Positions 60,712 through 64,000 of a DNA stretch of 64,000 bases are shown here, one piece after another (positions within the stretch are counted from its first letter, which is position 1; each line of letters begins with the position of its first letter). Position numbers and translations under genes: made by a program. The notes beneath the pieces were generated by a model. The model was given only the letters and a program-made list of their open reading frames with translations. It was not told the DNA's origin and made no database searches. The stretch covers positions 35,985,848 to 36,049,847 of the forward strand of contig OZ020268.1 in the NCBI GenBank assembly GCA_963971225.1, written 5' to 3'. The DNA comes from Melieria omissa (Eukaryota > Arthropoda > Insecta > Diptera > Ulidiidae).

Positions 60712-62072
60712 CATGTGTGTCTGTAAGCTCCCCAAATACACAGCTTTCTATTGGAATAAAAAATTATGATAGTTCTGAAACAGACGACTCAATAGTTTTA
60801 AGATTTTCCTTCAACGAGATTTAGATGTGCTTGAAGGTGCCTTTAATACACTCAAACTTTGTAGTTGTAAATTTAAATCAATAACCCTAAAAATTTGCTG
60901 GTCACTACACTCTTCCTAACTCCCTCCTCTTTTTCCAATGCAAAAAAATAAAAACTGAAAATAAAAAACTCCCATTTAAACTCATCAATATTCTGCCGGC
61001 ATATGAAAATCAAATAAAATGAATTATTTAATGAAATAACGTTGCGATTATGTGAGTTGCGCGCATGTTTTATGAATGTTTATATCCGCATAAATTCTAT
61101 TACATTCATACAACAGCAACACTAACAGCCACAGCAGCACTGAAAAATTATCGCGCACCCACACACCCGCCGCCCACACACTCAGCCCATCGCTACGCAG
61201 CCTCTGAAGCCAATAAGCCACATGCCAGCAACTCCAGTCGACGGTTTTGAACGTATTCAAACAATTCAAGAGAAATGTTATGTGTTGGTAGTCGGTGAGT
61301 GTGTGTTTGTGTGTGGGTGCGCGTGCGTATGGTGCGATAAAAAACTTACTTCCGTTCGCCTGCCATGCATGTAAATGATGAAAATTCACATTAATGTGTT
61401 TGGCAGAGTTTTTGGTCTGTGCCCGAGAGTATTTCTTGACATTCTTGTTTTGATAAGAGAAATATTTCCATATCTTTTTATTTAAATTCATGCTAAACCA
61501 ATGAATATGTCAATTATTTTTTAATAAATGCCTTGTAAATGAAGTTTTTTTAGGAAGTTTTGAAAAAGATTGTGAAGAATAATTGAAAAAAATGTATAAC
61601 AACAAAAATTTTAAGTATTATACAATGCTTGTTAAGTTCTTTACAGAACTAAAGCAACGAAAAGAAAGTTCATGAACTGTTAGGCTTCGACAAAAAAGTT
61701 TAAGGCAGTGAAGAGAAAAAGTTGATGTATGATATATGAAAGAATCAATGAAGATTTCTAATTACTGTGGAAGAAATAATTAATTCAGTAAATAATAAAA
61801 ATACTAATGCCTTATTGTTGCCGATTGTTTATTTAGCAATTTCCACTTTGCATTTCTATGACTTCTTCCATGACGTAAGTTCTACGTTTTCACCCAAACT
61901 CATACAAGTTTTTAATTTTATTACTTCGAAATCTTTTCTGCTTTTCCTTGCAGAAACTTGACCGTATTCTTCTTATATTTCGTGGTGATGATGATCTAAC
62001 TTTGTTAAGCTTTAATTCTCACAAAATTAAATCGTTTTGAAGAGACAGTATGCTTGTGCCATCGATACAAAA
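60712..62072. other. Non-coding stretch, nothing recognised
   Basis: AT-rich DNA. The 147-codon minus-strand frame at 61048-61491 has no motif and includes translated TG/CA repeats. Confidence 0.5.
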
Positions 62073-62400
62073 ATGAGCATCGAACAAAGAGCCATAATGA
62101 AGTTTTATTTTAAACTTGGCAAAAGTTTAACCAAACCTTTCAAATGATACACAAAATGATTGTTTATTCCGTGGCAGAGTACATGAGTGGTATACGTGAT
62201 TTAAAAACGGCCGTGACGACAATGTTAATCAACTTGTTAACGAACAGAAATCTACTGCGATAACCACAGATTTCGTCAAAACTGCCAACATTTTCATTGA
62301 TTTAGGCATCTCATGCATTTTAAGTGAACATTTGGCTATCGAATAGAGTGAACAAAGATTGTTCTGCAGAAGTTGACTGACACCATCTCAGCGGTAGACA
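62073..62400 (+). pseudogene. Mariner-like transposase N-terminal relic
   Basis: The start MSIEQRAIMKFYFKLGKS, followed in a shifted frame by RGRVHEWYT, FKNGRDD, a VNQLVNEQ segment and CILSEHLAIE, follows the order of the N-terminal DNA-binding half of one mariner-like group (KF..KLGK, SR..V.EW...F..GR.D, V..LV, I...L). At least three frameshifts and several stops occur. No catalytic domain follows; the next 140 bp are unrecognised and then the LINE begins. Confidence 0.5.
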
Positions 62401-62534
62401 ATTGTGGCTGATTTGTTTTGGTTAACGCATCAATCACTTTCCGTATCCTTTTCCTTTTTAAATCCTTAAAAAAAAACCTAAAACAATAAATTTGTATCAC
62501 ATATTTTTAAATAGTCCTTTTGAATGGCGCATTG

Positions 62535-64000
62535 CATATAGGTTCGGTAAGGTAGGAGTGACAACCTTCTACATGAGAAACTCAGTTAAGCACAAATTAT
62601 GGCTCATTGTGGAGAACCAAGAGGATTCCATTATGAACCTGACATATCCCTGATATTTAGAAGCGATAGTGCAGGTAGACCAAAAAAAACTGAGCCGAGA
62701 GCTTATTTCTTTTTCTGGCTAATAAGGCACGTTGACAGATAGAGAATAGCCTTCTCCTCAGAGCCGCAACCTTGACATAAGTCGTTGTATTGAAGTCTCA
62801 GTATTTCCCATAAAACAATGACCCGTGACCACTGAACCGTTGTGCTTATTGAGTGAGGGCTAAGGTTAAGCAGCTGGTTTTCCATTTCATATCGTACTCT
62901 GGCCAAGTAGTCGGAAAATATTGCAGGCTTGTTCCTCAGACCACAATTCGTTTGCTACTTTTTGATAAAATTGGTTGGTCTTCTAATTTTCTAATGCAAG
63001 TTGAGGCCGCAATGGGAAGAAGGACGAGGTCTCGGCGAGCAGCGGACTGACTCTGGCTAGTTCCTTGTTGCCTGAGTTATAAGTTGCCTATGATACCTTT
63101 GTGCCCTGGGACCCAAAATAATGAGACGTTGGAGCCTCTAGCTAGCGTGTTTAAGGATTGTCGGAGGTCCAAAACCAGAGGAGGGTGAGGTAATTGCCCC
63201 CGCTAGCGACTTGATGGCTACCTGACTGTCCGAGTATATGTGGGCATCTGTCCTATCGCGTTCTCGCGAATAAACTAGATAAAAGTCTGGTAGATGGCCA
63301 TTACGTTTGCCTGAACAATGGACACTGTAGTGATCAGGCAGCCGGAAGGAAGGACGGAGCCTCAGTTGTCTAAAGAAGATACCACAGCCAACCTTGTTTG
63401 CCAATTTGAAGCCATCAGTGTAGATGTTGATGGAGTTGTTGGTGGATAACTCGCCACCGGTACATTTTTCTCTACTTGGGATACAGACAGTGAATTCATG
63501 GTCAAACTGAGTGGGGGTGCAGATAGGATCGATGACGGTAGACATCTAACCATCCTGATCAAGGATTCTGGAATGACCAAGATCCAGTCTAGCCCAGCCA
63601 GAAATTATGTTAAATCTGACTGCAGAGCACTTCGCATACAGGTTGATTCGCTGCACAATAGGCACCCAATGGAGAAGGGGATAAAAAGAATCGAAAGCCA
63701 ACTTCCCGTCAGTGTGTGATTTTAACTAAAAACATCCCTCTCGTGTCCGTATTTCCCCCCGGTACTACCGACAGGTATTTCGTCGGGAGGTGGATTGAGC
63801 AATTTGTTCGAAGCGTTTATGTCCCTATCGTCAGTTGTCCTTGTCGTCAGTACGTTGGGGTTCCGTTCCTGTGGAGAAGGGTGCTTTTATGGGTGTGGTG
63901 CAAAGAGCTCCTGTGTCCAAGATGGTCGCCGTTCTCCTGACTTTATCAAAGGGTTTCAGTTTGACCGCCTCGCTGATGGCGGGCCACCAGAAAACAGCAC
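62535..64000 (-). pseudogene. LINE (non-LTR retrotransposon) ORF2 3' half, decayed
   Basis: On the minus strand, entering from the right edge: WWPAISEAVKLKPFDKVRRT (post-polymerase region, 63900-63985), then an RNase H domain (63138-63545) with NIYTDGFKL, SFRLPDHYSVH and IYSDSQVAIKSL, then SLFWVPGHKGI in another frame (about 63075-63110). A C-terminal zinc-binding remnant (62703-62906) has QWSRVIVLWEILRLQYNDLC and GCGSEEKAILYLSTC. An ACCTTACCGAACCT tail lies near 62540. The second RNase H acidic residue lies in a frameshifted QANVMAI (usually QAEV.AI), and the last Asp region is lost. Presence of RNase H points to the I/LOA/R1-like part of LINEs; the clade is not resolved. It is inactive, and the polymerase lies outside the window. 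Confidence 0.88.
63138..63545 (-). pseudogene. LINE RNase H domain, longest open piece (135 codons)
   Basis: This is the best-preserved part of the LINE above. In the family this domain removes the RNA strand of the RNA-DNA hybrid made during target-primed reverse transcription. The first catalytic Asp (IYTDG) and the third (YSDSQ) are visible in one frame; the Glu position is disrupted by a frameshift around 63300-63330. The upstream linker (STVIDPICTPTQFDHEF) has the usual look of the region between polymerase and RNase H. Confidence 0.8.

Noticed and set aside
1..64000. CRISPR arrays, bacterial operons, rRNA or organelle genes
   Set aside because: No regularly spaced repeats with unique spacers, no compact coding, and no rRNA or tRNA signatures were seen; composition and repeats are those of insect nuclear DNA.

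Overview
This looks like nuclear DNA from an insect, most likely a higher fly (Diptera). It is AT-rich and non-coding-dominated, full of CA/TG, CAA and CAG simple repeats, with an irritans-type mariner of the kind first known from the horn fly, LINE 3' ends with AACCT-like tails, and many old short inverted-repeat elements. A tephritid-like fly is a guess from overall style. No bacterial, organellar or viral gene organisation was seen.

Host coding content is very small. The only stretch I consider a plausible host exon is on the minus strand at about 35.57-35.92 kb: a 116-codon open frame with G/C-ending codons, an in-frame stop directly before its ATG, and splice-donor-like sequences at its end. 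The rest of the window could be intron or intergenic space of a large gene; the sequence alone does not decide this. Most other open frames of 60-240 codons overlap each other on both strands, carry no recognisable motif, and are not called.

The window is best read as a record of transposable elements. From left to right: a minus-strand mariner C-terminal relic and a 519-bp dispersed repeat (2.0-2.7 kb); a dispersed repeat block (5.6-6.2 kb) and a LINE 3' end (6.4-6.7 kb); an inverted second copy of the 519-bp repeat inside a tandem duplication (10.5-11.6 kb); a 310-bp AAAAT array (14.8 kb); a dead mariner interrupted by a 354-bp inverted-repeat element (17.0-18.3 kb); a 532-bp inverted-repeat element (20.7 kb); a complete mariner with a full-length transposase frame (22.7-24.0 kb); a near-identical mariner with a broken 5' coding end (29.3-30.6 kb); a (GGTTA/GGTTT)n tract (37.0 kb); a 40-bp minisatellite (40.3 kb); a 36-bp minisatellite (44.5 kb); a dense cluster at 48.8-52.2 kb holding a deleted transposon, a 736-bp inverted-repeat element and a 705-bp foldback element, the latter two inside a degenerate tandem repeat; a second 525-bp copy of the 20.7-kb element (55.4 kb); a 230-bp duplication (58.3 kb); a degenerate tandem repeat (59.6-60.4 kb); a mariner-like N-terminal relic (62.1 kb); and the 3' half of a LINE on the minus strand running off the right edge (62.5-64.0 kb).

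The elements interact. The first mariner has an intact frame but changed residues next to its second catalytic Asp; the second keeps the usual residues there but is frameshifted near the N-terminus. Both keep identical 27-bp terminal inverted repeats. The 48.8-52.2 kb cluster shows how an internally deleted transposon and a foldback element share the same ends, and the tandem repeat around the 736-bp element supplies an internal empty-site comparison.
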